Under the pieces are notes generated by a model. That model had not been told where the DNA came from. It saw only the letters and a program-made list of their open reading frames with translations, and did not search any database. Below are positions 15,935 through 22,729 of a stretch of DNA of 22,729 nt, piece by piece. A program made the translations under genes and the position numbers. This DNA is from JAXDJJ01 sp034665745 (GTDB lineage Bacteria > Actinomycetota > CADDZG01 > WHSQ01). The stretch spans positions 1-22,729 of the forward strand of contig JAXDJJ010000004.1 in assembly GCA_034665745.1 (NCBI GenBank), in the 5' to 3' direction. Numbering within the stretch: the first letter of the stretch is position 1; each line of letters starts with the position of its first letter.

Positions 15935-16471
15935 ATGCAGAATCGCCTCCCCGTGGACTCTCCCGGCCTCGAGGCCGAGTTCACTCGGGTCGAGGTCCAG
16001 CGCTCCACCCGCCGCAAGAAGACGATCTCAGCCGAGATCGTGGGTGACGCGTTGATCGTGTCCATCCCCGAACGGATGTCGCGCGCTGAGGAGCAGGAAT
16101 GGGTCGAGCGCATGTCGGCCCGGATGTCGGAACGCAAACGACGCGATCGCTTGAATGCGGACGGCGCCCTGGAACGGCGTGCCGTCGAGCTCGGCAACCG
16201 CTACCTCGACGGCGTTCGTGCGGCTGACATCGAGTGGGTCACGAACCAGAAGTCACGTTGGGGGTCTTGTTCTCCGCAAGAGCGTTCGATCCGCCTGTCG
16301 ATCGAGCTAACTGAATATCCCGCGTGGGTGCGCGACTACGTCATCGTTCACGAGCTCGCACATCTCCTCGTTGCCGACCACTCCGACCGGTTCTGGGACC
16401 TGGTCAACCGCTACCCCCTGACGGAACGGGCCCGAGGCTTCCTGATCGCGAAGGGGATGGAAGAAGGCTAG
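15935..16471 (+). CDS. YgjP-like (DUF45) zinc metallopeptidase
   Basis: A 178-residue protein of the YgjP/WLM-type metalloprotease family. The zinc motif is VHELAHLL with His139, Glu140 and His143, and the third ligand is His149 in ADHSDRFW. The preceding family signature is KSRWGSCSPQERSIRLS (residues 106-122). The N-terminal part (RSTRRKKTISAEIVGDALIV) is the usual beta-rich start of the family. It is probably cytoplasmic; its substrate is unknown. E. coli YgjP-like proteins are often linked to UTP or restriction contexts, but nothing in this neighbourhood supports that here. The frame is open further upstream to 15842, but those codons lack family similarity. The gene is followed 30 bases later by the FxsA-family gene. 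Confidence 0.93.
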   Translation: MQNRLPVDSPGLEAEFTRVEVQRSTRRKKTISAEIVGDALIVSIPERMSRAEEQEWVERMSARMSERKRRDRLNADGALERRAVELGNRYLDGVRAADIEWVTNQKSRWGSCSPQERSIRLSIELTEYPAWVRDYVIVHELAHLLVADHSDRFWDLVNRYPLTERARGFLIAKGMEEG

Positions 16472-16489
16472 ATAGCCCTCGAGGCTGGG

Positions 16490-16495
16490 CATACT
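16490..16495 (+). promoter_or_regulatory. -10-like hexamer for the FxsA-family gene
   Basis: CATACT lies 6 bases before ATG 16502 with no SD, consistent with a leaderless transcript. The gene may also be read through from the metallopeptidase gene. Confidence 0.3.
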
Positions 16496-16501
16496 GGATG
16501 G

Positions 16502-17029
16502 ATGTTCGCCGGCCTAGGTCTCTTGCTGATTTTCGTACCGATCGTCGAGCTCTATGTCCTGATCCAGGTTGGGCAGGTGATCGGTGTGCTTCCCACGATC
16601 GCGCTGTTGATCGGTGTCAGCATCGCCGGGACGATGCTTTTGAAACGCGAAGGCATGGCCACCTGGCGCCGCGTGCAAGAAGCACTGGCTCGTGGCGAAA
16701 TGCCGACCACCGAGGTGATCGATGGCTTCTTGATCTTGCTGGGAGGCGCGCTACTCCTGACTCCGGGTTTCGTCACCGATGTCTTCGGCTTGTTGTTCCT
16801 GTTCCCACCGACACGCGCCGGCGCGCGGGCTTTCTTCCGGAAGGCGCTCGGCCTCGCTGTCATCAAGAGGTTCCCAGGAGCGTCGACCGCGGCATCCACG
16901 GGACGCAAGGTGTACCAAGCACGCGTGTCGAACACGCGTCGAGTAGATAGCGCGGGTTCTACTCCGGAGCCGCTTCCTTCCGCGCCGCTGCCCCCTCCTG
17001 GCGAGGACGGTTCTCCGGGTACGAGATAG
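16502..17029 (+). CDS. FxsA family membrane protein
   Basis: A 175-residue inner-membrane protein of the FxsA family, named for E. coli FxsA, which when overproduced relieves exclusion of phage T7 by the F plasmid. It has hydrophobic segments at about 1-22, 26-46 and 71-102. Family motifs are PIVELYVLIQVGQVIG, GTMLLKREGMATWRR with the following EALARGEMP, and LLLTPGFVTDVFGLLFLFPPTR. The last ~60 residues are hydrophilic, Pro/Ser-rich and probably disordered. This tail is encoded by DNA that also encodes the tail of the convergent gene (71-base overlap). The biochemical role of the family is unknown. Confidence 0.92.
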   Translation: MFAGLGLLLIFVPIVELYVLIQVGQVIGVLPTIALLIGVSIAGTMLLKREGMATWRRVQEALARGEMPTTEVIDGFLILLGGALLLTPGFVTDVFGLLFLFPPTRAGARAFFRKALGLAVIKRFPGASTAASTGRKVYQARVSNTRRVDSAGSTPEPLPSAPLPPPGEDGSPGTR

Positions 17030-17369
17030 TCGGACCGACGCGGCCCTGTTCGGGGTATGCAGCGCGATCGAAATCTTCAGGTGGTCTGCGGTAACCGTTG
17101 ATCCGAACGCGGAGCTCCTCGGGGTACCCACCCTCGTGGACCGGTGTCCCCAGCGACTCGGCCACCGACTTCGCTTCCTCTTCCGAGTGGAACACCCACC
17201 GGTCCCACGCGCCCTGCGGCGACACGAGCACAAGTTGAGCGTCGTTCAAACCGATGCGCACGACCACGGCTTCGGTGCCTTCGCCGTGATGCTCGACGTA
17301 CTGCTTCGGCGTGCGGATCCGTACGCCACCTTCAGCTCTGTCTTCGAACGGCCACGCTCTATCGCTCAA
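16959..17369 (-). CDS. Conserved-looking hypothetical protein coupled to an SDR gene
   Basis: A 136-residue soluble protein that I do not recognise. The first ~100 residues look folded (VRIRTPKQYVEHHG, TEAVVVRIGLNDAQLVLVSP, RWVFHSEEEAKSVAESLG, YPEELRVRINGYRRPPEDF) and the final ~30 are charged and disordered. The start is TTG at 17369, in a TTGA overlap with the SDR stop (TGA 17366-17368); GGAGG lies about 10 bases upstream inside the SDR gene. This coupling supports the gene as real. Its 3' end overlaps the FxsA-family gene by 71 bases on the opposite strand. Confidence 0.78.
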   Translation of the reverse strand: MSDRAWPFEDRAEGGVRIRTPKQYVEHHGEGTEAVVVRIGLNDAQLVLVSPQGAWDRWVFHSEEEAKSVAESLGTPVHEGGYPEELRVRINGYRRPPEDFDRAAYPEQGRVGPTISYPENRPRQEGAAARKEAAPE

Positions 17370-18145
17370 ATCACCAAACCTCCGTCGACGGCAAGGACCT
17401 GACCCGTGATGTAGTCCGATTCGCCCGACGCGAGGAAGACGAACGCAGGCGCGATCTCTTCAGGTTCGCCATAGCGACCCAGCGCCATGCGCGCGTAGCG
17501 AACCTTCGCTTGCTCCTTGTCTTGGACGAGTGGCTCTGTCATCGCAGTCAGGGCCGCAGGGGCGATGGCATTCACGAGGATCGACAACGACCCGAGCTCC
17601 TTAGCCCACGTCTTCGTCAGCCCGACGATCCCCATCTTCGCCGCCGCATAGTTCGACTGACCGACGGACCCCCGTAGGCCCGAAGCCGAGGTCACGTTGA
17701 TGATCTTGCGGACCTTCGGAGTTTCCGTTTCGGCTTCCTGCTTGGCGATCGGTCGCCAGTGCTGGACCACCGCACGGCCACAAGCCCACGTGCCTTTCAG
17801 GTGAACCTGGATCACCGCATCGAAGTCTTCTTCGGACATCTTGTGGAGCATCCGGTCGCGCAGGATGCCGGCGTTGTTGACGAGGACGTCGACCTCACCG
17901 AAGGCATCGAGGGCCGTCTTCAGCAACGACTCGGCGGCAGCAACGGAGCCGATCGCCTCTCCGTTCGTGACAGCCTCGCCACCGTTCTCGATGATCTCTT
18001 TGACGACGGTTTCTGCGGCCGTGACATCGACGTCGTTGACCACCACACGGGCACCTTCGGCGGCGAACGAAAGTGAGATGGCTCGCCCGATCCCGGCACC
18101 CGCGCCGGTGACGATGCACGACTTTCCTTGGAGTCTGCCTGCCAT
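17366..18145 (-). CDS. SDR-family dehydrogenase (FabG / hydroxyacyl-CoA dehydrogenase-like)
   Basis: A 259-residue classical short-chain dehydrogenase. The cofactor loop is TGAGAGIG (13-20), with Asp38 (VVVNDVD) after strand beta-2, which favours NAD. NNAG is at 90-93 and is followed by ILRDRMLHKMSEEDFD, typical of FabG4 and of the 3-hydroxyacyl-CoA dehydrogenase domain of peroxisomal multifunctional enzymes. The catalytic residues are present: Ser in VTSASG (153), Tyr166 and Lys170 in SNYAAAKMGIVGLTK. It likely acts on 3-hydroxyacyl-CoA or -ACP in lipid metabolism; the exact substrate is not determinable. It diverges from greA by 36 bases and is translationally coupled to the small protein downstream. 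Confidence 0.93.
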   Translation of the reverse strand: MAGRLQGKSCIVTGAGAGIGRAISLSFAAEGARVVVNDVDVTAAETVVKEIIENGGEAVTNGEAIGSVAAAESLLKTALDAFGEVDVLVNNAGILRDRMLHKMSEEDFDAVIQVHLKGTWACGRAVVQHWRPIAKQEAETETPKVRKIINVTSASGLRGSVGQSNYAAAKMGIVGLTKTWAKELGSLSILVNAIAPAALTAMTEPLVQDKEQAKVRYARMALGRYGEPEEIAPAFVFLASGESDYITGQVLAVDGGLVI

Positions 18146-18154
18146 GAGGCCCGC

Positions 18155-18174
18155 ATCCTAGACGAGCGTAGGAT
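18155..18174. promoter_or_regulatory. Back-to-back -10-like elements between the SDR gene and greA
   Basis: ATCCTA (18155-18160) and TAGGAT (18169-18174) form an inverted repeat with an 8-base centre. Read leftward, TAGGAT is 9 bases before the SDR ATG (18145); read rightward, TAGGAT is 7 bases before the greA ATG (18182). Neither gene has an SD. An operator reading of the palindrome is also possible. Confidence 0.45.
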
Positions 18175-18181
18175 TCGATCC

Positions 18182-18658
18182 ATGTCAGATGAAGCCAAGA
18201 AGGTTCCTCTCACCCAGCAAGCTTTCGAGCGTTTGCAAGAAGAGCTGGCACACCTCGAGGGGCCTGCTCGCACGAAGGTGATCGAAGAGATCGCGACGGC
18301 TCGTGCCCATGGTGACCTAAGCGAGAACGCCGAGTATCACGCGGCTAAAGATCAACAAGGGATGCAAGAAGCGAGAGTCCGTCAGATCCGCGAGATGCTC
18401 GAGAACGTCCAGATCATCCACACCACCGACGACCATGTAGTGGAGCCGGGCAAGCTCATCAAGATCAGCATCGCGGGCGATGACCCCGAGACCTACCTCT
18501 TCGGAACGCGTGAAGAGAAGGGCGGGGACCACGACGTCCTAACTGTCGAGTCTCCGATCGGGCAGGCCATCCAGGGCAAGAGTGCGGGGGAGACCGTTAT
18601 CGCGAACCCCCGCGATCGCGAGCTCAAGGTCGAGATCCTCGAGGTCACGACGCCCTAG
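18182..18658 (+). CDS. greA: Transcription elongation factor GreA
   Basis: A 158-residue GreA of normal length. It enters the secondary channel of RNA polymerase and stimulates cleavage of backtracked RNA. The N-terminal coiled coil (about 11-75) carries the acidic tip GDLSENAEYHAAK, with Asp45 and Glu48 as the catalytic pair. The C-terminal FKBP-like domain includes LLTVESPIGQAIQGK-like sequence (VLTVESPIGQAIQGKSAGE). ATG 18182 is chosen over an in-frame ATG at 18128 because GreA homology begins with the LTQQAFERLQEEL helix and the upstream codons overlap the SDR gene and its promoter. The last 14 bases overlap the convergent amidohydrolase gene. Confidence 0.96.
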   Translation: MSDEAKKVPLTQQAFERLQEELAHLEGPARTKVIEEIATARAHGDLSENAEYHAAKDQQGMQEARVRQIREMLENVQIIHTTDDHVVEPGKLIKISIAGDDPETYLFGTREEKGGDHDVLTVESPIGQAIQGKSAGETVIANPRDRELKVEILEVTTP

Positions 18659-19688
18659 CGATACCTCTTCGCCACACCCCAACGACATCCGTCAACGCGG
18701 TTGGGTCCTCCAACGGATCGCCTTCGACGAGAACCAGGTCTGCATCCATCCCCGGTGCGATCGCTCCGACGGAGGTCAAGCCGAGCCAGTCCGCCGAATC
18801 CACCGTCGCGGCACGAACGATGTCGAGGCCGGACATGCCCGCGTTGCTCATCGCTTTGATCTCGCGCGCATCGATCCCGGGCTTCGGACCTTCGTTGCCT
18901 AGGTCTGTTCCGTAGATCACGCGGCCCCCGGCCTTGCGGAACGAGTGGAGGTTCGCGATCGCCGTGCGCTGCGAGGGCCCCGAGAAGATCGACAAGGTCG
19001 GCACGACGGCGACGTTCTGATCGACCATGCGACGGACGGTGCGATCGGGGATCGTCTCGTCGCTCATCAGCATGTGGGCGAGTTCGTCGACGCGTGCGTC
19101 GAGTGCCTTCTCCAGTTGCTCCAGTCCGTAGATGTGGCCGGTGACCTTCAACCCGCGTTCGTGCGCAGCGTCGACGATGGCCTGAAGGGTGGCGGCATCG
19201 AGCACCGGACCCGCGGGCGGGTTCAACGCGATCTTCACTATCGAGAACCCGCCTTCGACGACCGAGGCGACCGCGCGGGCCGCATCGTCCGGACCTCCGA
19301 CCTCGAGCCCGGTGCCGGGTGGCGCCCAGGTGGCGGTCGTGGGGTACCCACCTGGGGCAGTCAGCATCGGACCCGCCGCGATGACCGTGGGGCCATCGAA
19401 ATCGTTCGACCGCGACAGCTGAACGAGCGCACCGATCACGTCGACCGGCCATGCCAGGTCGCGGACGGTCGTAACGCCGCCGGCGAGGACATCGGCCGGC
19501 TCGTAGAGACCGATGTGAACGTGAGCGTCGATGAATCCAGGGATCAAGGTCATCGATGCCGCGTGTGTTCGCTCTACTTGCTCGGGGCGCGGGCCGACGG
19601 AAGACACTGTCGTGCCATCGAACTCGACGAGGGCATCGTGAAGGGGTTCGAGACCCTTCCCGGCCAGAACCGTCGCCCCTGCGATCAC
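18645..19688 (-). CDS. Metal-dependent amidohydrolase (imidazolonepropionase/prolidase-like)
   Basis: A 347-residue amidohydrolase-superfamily TIM-barrel protein. The metal set is complete: HxH in FIDAHVHIG (His56, His58), Lys152 in VKIAL (candidate carboxylated lysine), His185 in VTGHIYG, His205 in ELAHML and Asp262 in IYGTDLG. The end returns to the small beta-sandwich (GAIAPGMDADLVLVEGDPLED). It resembles the broad group that includes imidazolonepropionase-like and Xaa-Pro hydrolases; the substrate is unknown. No signal peptide is seen. The GTG at 19688 is preferred since TATCCT lies 6 bases upstream and the amidohydrolase N-terminal strand begins there; a TTG at 19709 would add seven residues. 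It overlaps greA by 14 bases at the 3' ends. Confidence 0.9.
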   Translation of the reverse strand: MIAGATVLAGKGLEPLHDALVEFDGTTVSSVGPRPEQVERTHAASMTLIPGFIDAHVHIGLYEPADVLAGGVTTVRDLAWPVDVIGALVQLSRSNDFDGPTVIAAGPMLTAPGGYPTTATWAPPGTGLEVGGPDDAARAVASVVEGGFSIVKIALNPPAGPVLDAATLQAIVDAAHERGLKVTGHIYGLEQLEKALDARVDELAHMLMSDETIPDRTVRRMVDQNVAVVPTLSIFSGPSQRTAIANLHSFRKAGGRVIYGTDLGNEGPKPGIDAREIKAMSNAGMSGLDIVRAATVDSADWLGLTSVGAIAPGMDADLVLVEGDPLEDPTALTDVVGVWRRGIARAS

Positions 19689-19693
19689 GCGGG

Positions 19694-19700
19694 TAGGATA
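19694..19700. promoter_or_regulatory. Symmetric -10-like element between the amidohydrolase and helicase genes
   Basis: TAGGATA reads as TATCCT on the minus strand, 6 bases before the amidohydrolase GTG (19688), and as TAGGAT on the plus strand. In the latter direction it could start a helicase transcript with a leader of roughly 85 bases. Direct evidence for the rightward use is lacking. Confidence 0.35.
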
Positions 19701-19791
19701 GGCGTGCAATTACCTCGTACAGCGCGTTCGGCAGCGCTTCCACGGATGGATGCAGCGGCCGCACCGCGCGCAGATCGGAGTTTCACGATCG

Positions 19792-20940
19792 ATGGATGAC
19801 ACAGAGCAAGTAGTGACTTTCGCGTCTCTCGGGGTCTCACCCGAGATGGCCGAGCGACTGAGGAAGCTGGGGATGGTCAATCCATTCCCGATCCAGACCC
19901 GGGCGATCCCCCTGGCCCTCGAAGGCAGAGACATATTCGGGCAGGCGCAAACGGGTTCGGGAAAGACCCTGGCGTTCGGTATCCCCATCGTCGAACGCGT
20001 GGGCGAGCGAGGCCAAGGGCCCGGTGCCCTGGTCATGGTTCCGACGCGCGAGCTAGCGGCACAGGTGACCCAGGTCCTCAAGGACATCGGCGGCAGCCTC
20101 CAGGTGATGTCGGCCTTCGGCGGAACCCCGGTCGTCAAAGACATCGCCCGCTTGGAGAAGGGGATCGATGTCCTCGTGGCCACTCCCGGCCGTCTCGCCG
20201 ACCTCTATGAACGCCGCGCCCTGCACCTTGACGACGTTCGGATCTTGGTCCTCGACGAGGCCGACAGGATGCTCGACCTCGGCTTCATGTACGACATGGA
20301 CTGGTTGATCCGCAGGCTTCCTCAGGAGCGCCAGACGATGTTGTTCTCGGCCACCCTGTTGCCGACGGTGCGTCAGCTAGCGCGCCGGTACACCGTCGAT
20401 CCCGCGCAGGTCGAGATCGAAGGCACTCAGCAGACGGTGGACGAGGCAGAACACCACTTCTTCCTCGTGCATCCGATGGACAAGCTCGAGGTCCTGTTCA
20501 CGTTGCTTTCCAAAGACCAGATGTCGATCATCTTCACCAGCACCAAGCGCTTCGCCGCACGGCTCGAGGACGAGCTCCGCAAGCGCAACGTCGCGGTCAG
20601 CGCCCTGCACGGCGACATGTCGCAGACCTCACGCACGAAAGCCCTTGCACGGTTCACCGATGGTCGCTCGAAGGTCTTGGTCGCGTCAGACGTTGCTGCA
20701 CGAGGTCTCGACGTAACTGGAATCGAGCAAGTGATCAACTACGACCCACCCGAGGATCCCACTGTGTACCTGCATCGCACAGGTCGAACCGCTCGTGCCG
20801 GAGCGACAGGACTCGCGATCACGTTGTGCACGTCGGGCGAGAAGGGTCATGTTGAGCACATGATCAAGAGGTTGGGTCTGAAGACCCCGATAGAAGAGGT
20901 GTTCTCGACATCTCCTATCCTTAAAGAACTAGCCAGCTAG
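19792..20940 (+). CDS. DEAD-box ATP-dependent RNA helicase
   Basis: A 382-residue DEAD-box helicase with a minimal core. The Q motif is TFASLGV with PFPIQ; motif I is AQTGSGKT (52-59); then PTRELAAQV, VATPGRLADL, the DEAD box VLDEADRMLD, FSATLL, IIFTSTKR, the ARGLDV segment of VASDVAARGLDV, and HRTGRTARAG. It unwinds structured RNA and may act in ribosome assembly or mRNA decay; RhlE/DeaD-like assignment is not resolvable by eye. ATG 19792 has GGAG about 11 bases before it and starts next to the Q motif; an in-frame ATG at 19750 would add 14 residues without similarity. The core ends without its own basic tail, but the next gene encodes one. Confidence 0.94.
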   Translation: MDDTEQVVTFASLGVSPEMAERLRKLGMVNPFPIQTRAIPLALEGRDIFGQAQTGSGKTLAFGIPIVERVGERGQGPGALVMVPTRELAAQVTQVLKDIGGSLQVMSAFGGTPVVKDIARLEKGIDVLVATPGRLADLYERRALHLDDVRILVLDEADRMLDLGFMYDMDWLIRRLPQERQTMLFSATLLPTVRQLARRYTVDPAQVEIEGTQQTVDEAEHHFFLVHPMDKLEVLFTLLSKDQMSIIFTSTKRFAARLEDELRKRNVAVSALHGDMSQTSRTKALARFTDGRSKVLVASDVAARGLDVTGIEQVINYDPPEDPTVYLHRTGRTARAGATGLAITLCTSGEKGHVEHMIKRLGLKTPIEEVFSTSPILKELAS

Positions 20941-20947
20941 GAGACAC

Positions 20948-21289
20948 ATGGAATCCGACGAGCTCATCTGGGAAGGAAAGATCGGCGGTACCCCCCTGCG
21001 CGTGGGTGTTCCCCACGCCGGCCGGATCATCGCCGAATGGGATGCGCCGGAAGGTCCGCGTCACAAGGTCTCGGACACCGTCGAGGAATTCGAGCGCGCG
21101 GTCCTCTTCCAACTGCTCTTGAGGGCCGGGATAACCGAGGAAGCGGCCACCGACGAGGTCATCGCTGCGATCCGGGTGGCCCAGGCGGAACGGCCCACCC
21201 GCACCGCCGATCCCTCGAGCCAACGCCGTCGCAAGAACCCGAAGCAGCGCCAGCACCGTCGCTCGCGCCGCCCGCCCCGCCGCCGATAG
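20948..21289 (+). CDS. Small protein with basic C-terminal tail, in tandem with the helicase gene
   Basis: A 113-residue protein that I do not recognise. Residues 1-80 look folded (IWEGKIGGTPLRVGVPHAGR, RHKVSDTVEEFERAVLFQLL, EEAATDEVIAAIRVAQAE), and the last ~33 are almost entirely Arg, Lys, Gln, Ser and Pro, ending RRSRRPPRRR, typical of RNA-binding tails. AGGAG lies 6-7 bases before the ATG, and the gene begins 7 bases after the helicase stop, so the two are probably cotranscribed. Opposite-strand open frames here are shadows. Confidence 0.82.
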   Translation: MESDELIWEGKIGGTPLRVGVPHAGRIIAEWDAPEGPRHKVSDTVEEFERAVLFQLLLRAGITEEAATDEVIAAIRVAQAERPTRTADPSSQRRRKNPKQRQHRRSRRPPRRR

Positions 21290-21316
21290 TCCACGGCACG
21301 ACACCAGTGGGCGGGG

Positions 21317-21322
21317 GATACT
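21317..21322 (+). promoter_or_regulatory. -10-like hexamer for the GMC oxidoreductase gene
   Basis: GATACT lies 7 bases before ATG 21330, with no SD, the same layout as at greA and sqdB. No -35 is evident. Confidence 0.35.
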
Positions 21323-21329
21323 GCGTCCC

Positions 21330-22729
21330 ATGAGTCTCGAGCTCGCGCGCGAGAAGAGGGTCCTCACCGCGTTCGCACGCGGGGTGCTTGGTAACGCCTA
21401 CCGGCCCGATGTACCCGATCAGATGCTCGCGACGATGGCTCAGATCCCTTCGGTCAAGGACCGGAAGCAGTTCTTCGGTGCATTGCGCGCCCTCGATACG
21501 AAGAGCGGCGCGCTGCTGCTCACTGGCAAAGCGACGCCATTGTCTTGGCGTGCACCTCATGAAGCCGAAGCGGTGCTGCAGAAGTGGAAGAAGTCTCGTC
21601 TCGAGCTCCATCGTCAACTTGCGGGCGGTTTGATCTCCGCGTCCGTCGCATCTCTCTACGGGCATCCGAGCCCCGAGTGGAAGCGCATCGGCTATCCCGG
21701 CCCCCTCGGACCCGCCCCGGCGGGTCCCCGCAGGTTCGCTCCGATCGAGCTCGACTCGGATACCCATCTGTCGTGTGACGTGGTTGTCGTCGGCTCCGGC
21801 CCCGGCGGCCAGACGATGGCGGCACACCTGGCCAAGGCCGGTCTCGATGTGCTGATCCTCGAGAAAGGGGCCTACCGCTCGGAGTCTGAGTTCCACCATT
21901 ACGAGTCGCCATCGCAACGAGAGCTCTACCTCTATGGCGCGACCCTTACGTCTAAGGACGGGGGCGTTCGGATCATCAGCGGTTCCACCCTCGGTGGCGG
22001 CGCGGTCGTCAACTACACGGTGTCGTTCCACACGCCGCCGCGCGTGCGCGAGCAATGGACGCAGATCTCTGGGATCGATGCTTTCTCCTCTGGCGAGTTC
22101 GAGGCCTCCTTGGACGAGGTCGCGGCGAAGCTCAACGTCAATCGGGATTCCAGCGCACTGAATCCACGCGAGCGGTTCGTCGAAGAAGGTCTGAAGCAAC
22201 TCGGATGGCACATCGATCAGATGCCGCGCAACGTCAAGGGCTGTCCTCAAGATGAGGGATGTGGTTTCTGCGGCTTCGGGTGTCGGCATGGAGCGAAGCA
22301 AGGCGCACGCGTGTTCCTCGAAGATGCGGTTGCGAGCGGCGCCAAGATCCTCACCCACGCCGAGGCACGCAAGGTCGTGATCCGTGACGGCAAGGCGACC
22401 GGTATCGAAGGGATCGCGAACGGCCATGCACTTCGGATCGATGCCCGCAAAGCGGTCGTCGTCTCGGCCGGCTCGATCGAGACCCCGGCTCTCCTTCTGC
22501 GCTCCGGCCTTGGTGGACAGGTGGGTCACCACCTTCACCTCCACCCCGGGACCGGCGTGTGGGGTGTGTTCGAAGATGAGGCCCGACCGTACGAAGGCGT
22601 GCAGATGTCTCGCTACTCGGACGAGTTCCGAGGCTGGGACGACGGCTACGGTCCGATCCTCGAGAGCGTCCCGATCCATCCGGCTGCGTTCGCGACCGTT
22701 ACGCCGTGGACCTCGGCCGCCGAGCACCG
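21330..22729 (+). CDS. GMC-family oxidoreductase, long-chain alcohol oxidase-like (3' end beyond window)
   Basis: 466 codons are visible without a stop, so the gene runs out of the window. Residues about 1-120 form an N-terminal helical region as in long-chain fatty alcohol oxidases (FAO). The FAD loop is VVVVGSGPGGQTMAAHLA (151-168), followed by VLILEKGAY. The GMC signature is GSTLGGGAVVNYTVSF. A conserved cysteine-rich segment, GCPQDEGCGFCGFGCRHGAK, is characteristic of the FAO branch. Next come VVVSAGSIETPALLLRSGL and GHHLHLHPGTGVWG. The family oxidises alcohols or sterols with FAD; the exact substrate is unknown. The catalytic His pair lies beyond the edge. A -10-like GATACT precedes the ATG by 7 bases. 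Confidence 0.92.
   Translation, partial: MSLELAREKRVLTAFARGVLGNAYRPDVPDQMLATMAQIPSVKDRKQFFGALRALDTKSGALLLTGKATPLSWRAPHEAEAVLQKWKKSRLELHRQLAGGLISASVASLYGHPSPEWKRIGYPGPLGPAPAGPRRFAPIELDSDTHLSCDVVVVGSGPGGQTMAAHLAKAGLDVLILEKGAYRSESEFHHYESPSQRELYLYGATLTSKDGGVRIISGSTLGGGAVVNYTVSFHTPPRVREQWTQISGIDAFSSGEFEASLDEVAAKLNVNRDSSALNPRERFVEEGLKQLGWHIDQMPRNVKGCPQDEGCGFCGFGCRHGAKQGARVFLEDAVASGAKILTHAEARKVVIRDGKATGIEGIANGHALRIDARKAVVVSAGSIETPALLLRSGLGGQVGHHLHLHPGTGVWGVFEDEARPYEGVQMSRYSDEFRGWDDGYGPILESVPIHPAAFATVTPWTSAAEH

Noticed and set aside
20921..21367. A 148-codon minus-strand frame over the small basic protein gene.
   Set aside because: The plus-strand gene has a good SD and tandem context with the helicase; the antisense frame has neither.
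21159..22727. A 522-codon open frame on the minus strand opposite the GMC gene.
   Set aside because: It is the antisense shadow of a gene with clear FAD/GMC motifs. Its sequence is Arg/His/Gly-rich, shows no family motif, and also runs through the end of the small basic protein gene.

Overview
The window is high-GC, densely coded chromosomal DNA, most likely from an actinobacterium (Actinomycetota). Supporting signs are GTG and TTG starts, many genes without a Shine-Dalgarno (SD) sequence but with a -10-like hexamer 6-9 bases before the start, an AbiEi/DUF559 solitary gene, an NHEJ-type LigD polymerase domain, GreA, and a MogA/MoaE/MoaA cluster. I cannot place it below phylum. I see no rRNA, tRNA, CRISPR array, transposase or phage gene. 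No gap between genes exceeds about 180 bases; the longest (15746-15925) holds a strong terminator and a possible structured leader.

Layout. 1-1653: the start of a LigD-type polymerase gene (leftward, cut by the window edge), a divergent PfpI/DJ-1 protein, and a convergent methyltransferase. 7399-1711 (leftward): a six-gene run of moaA, moaE, an atypical SDR, a MogA/MoaB-type gene, acetyl-CoA synthetase and an aquaporin-family channel. The first four genes are abutting or overlapping by 4 bases, the last two follow after short gaps, and the run ends at a clear hairpin (1666-1689). It joins molybdenum-cofactor synthesis to acetate activation and a channel whose second NPA motif reads NFA. 7425-9665 (rightward): a very well conserved UDP-sulfoquinovose synthase homologue (sqdB) and two small secreted proteins. 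9664-10699: an AbiEi-like/DUF559 putative nuclease gene bracketed by two 37-base imperfect direct repeats.

10711-15793: an NAD-type isocitrate dehydrogenase (leftward), then a divergent pair of NCS2 purine/nucleobase permease and carbamate kinase (3-base gap), then a secreted fusion of a degraded M23 (LytM) domain with an alpha/beta-hydrolase lipase, closed by a 12-bp-stem terminator. 15817-22729: a YgjP-like metallopeptidase, an FxsA-family membrane protein, a conserved small protein coupled to a second SDR, greA, an amidohydrolase, a DEAD-box helicase followed by a small basic-tailed protein, and the first 1400 bases of a GMC-type (long-chain alcohol oxidase-like) oxidoreductase.

The most noteworthy items are the repeat-flanked DUF559 gene with an inverted repeat over its own start, the NFA channel coupled to acs, the M23-lipase fusion lacking metal-binding residues, sqdB in an apparently non-photosynthetic context, and the recurrent leaderless-type promoter layout. 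No wholly new multi-gene system is demonstrable from sequence alone; the repeat-flanked nuclease cassette is the best candidate.
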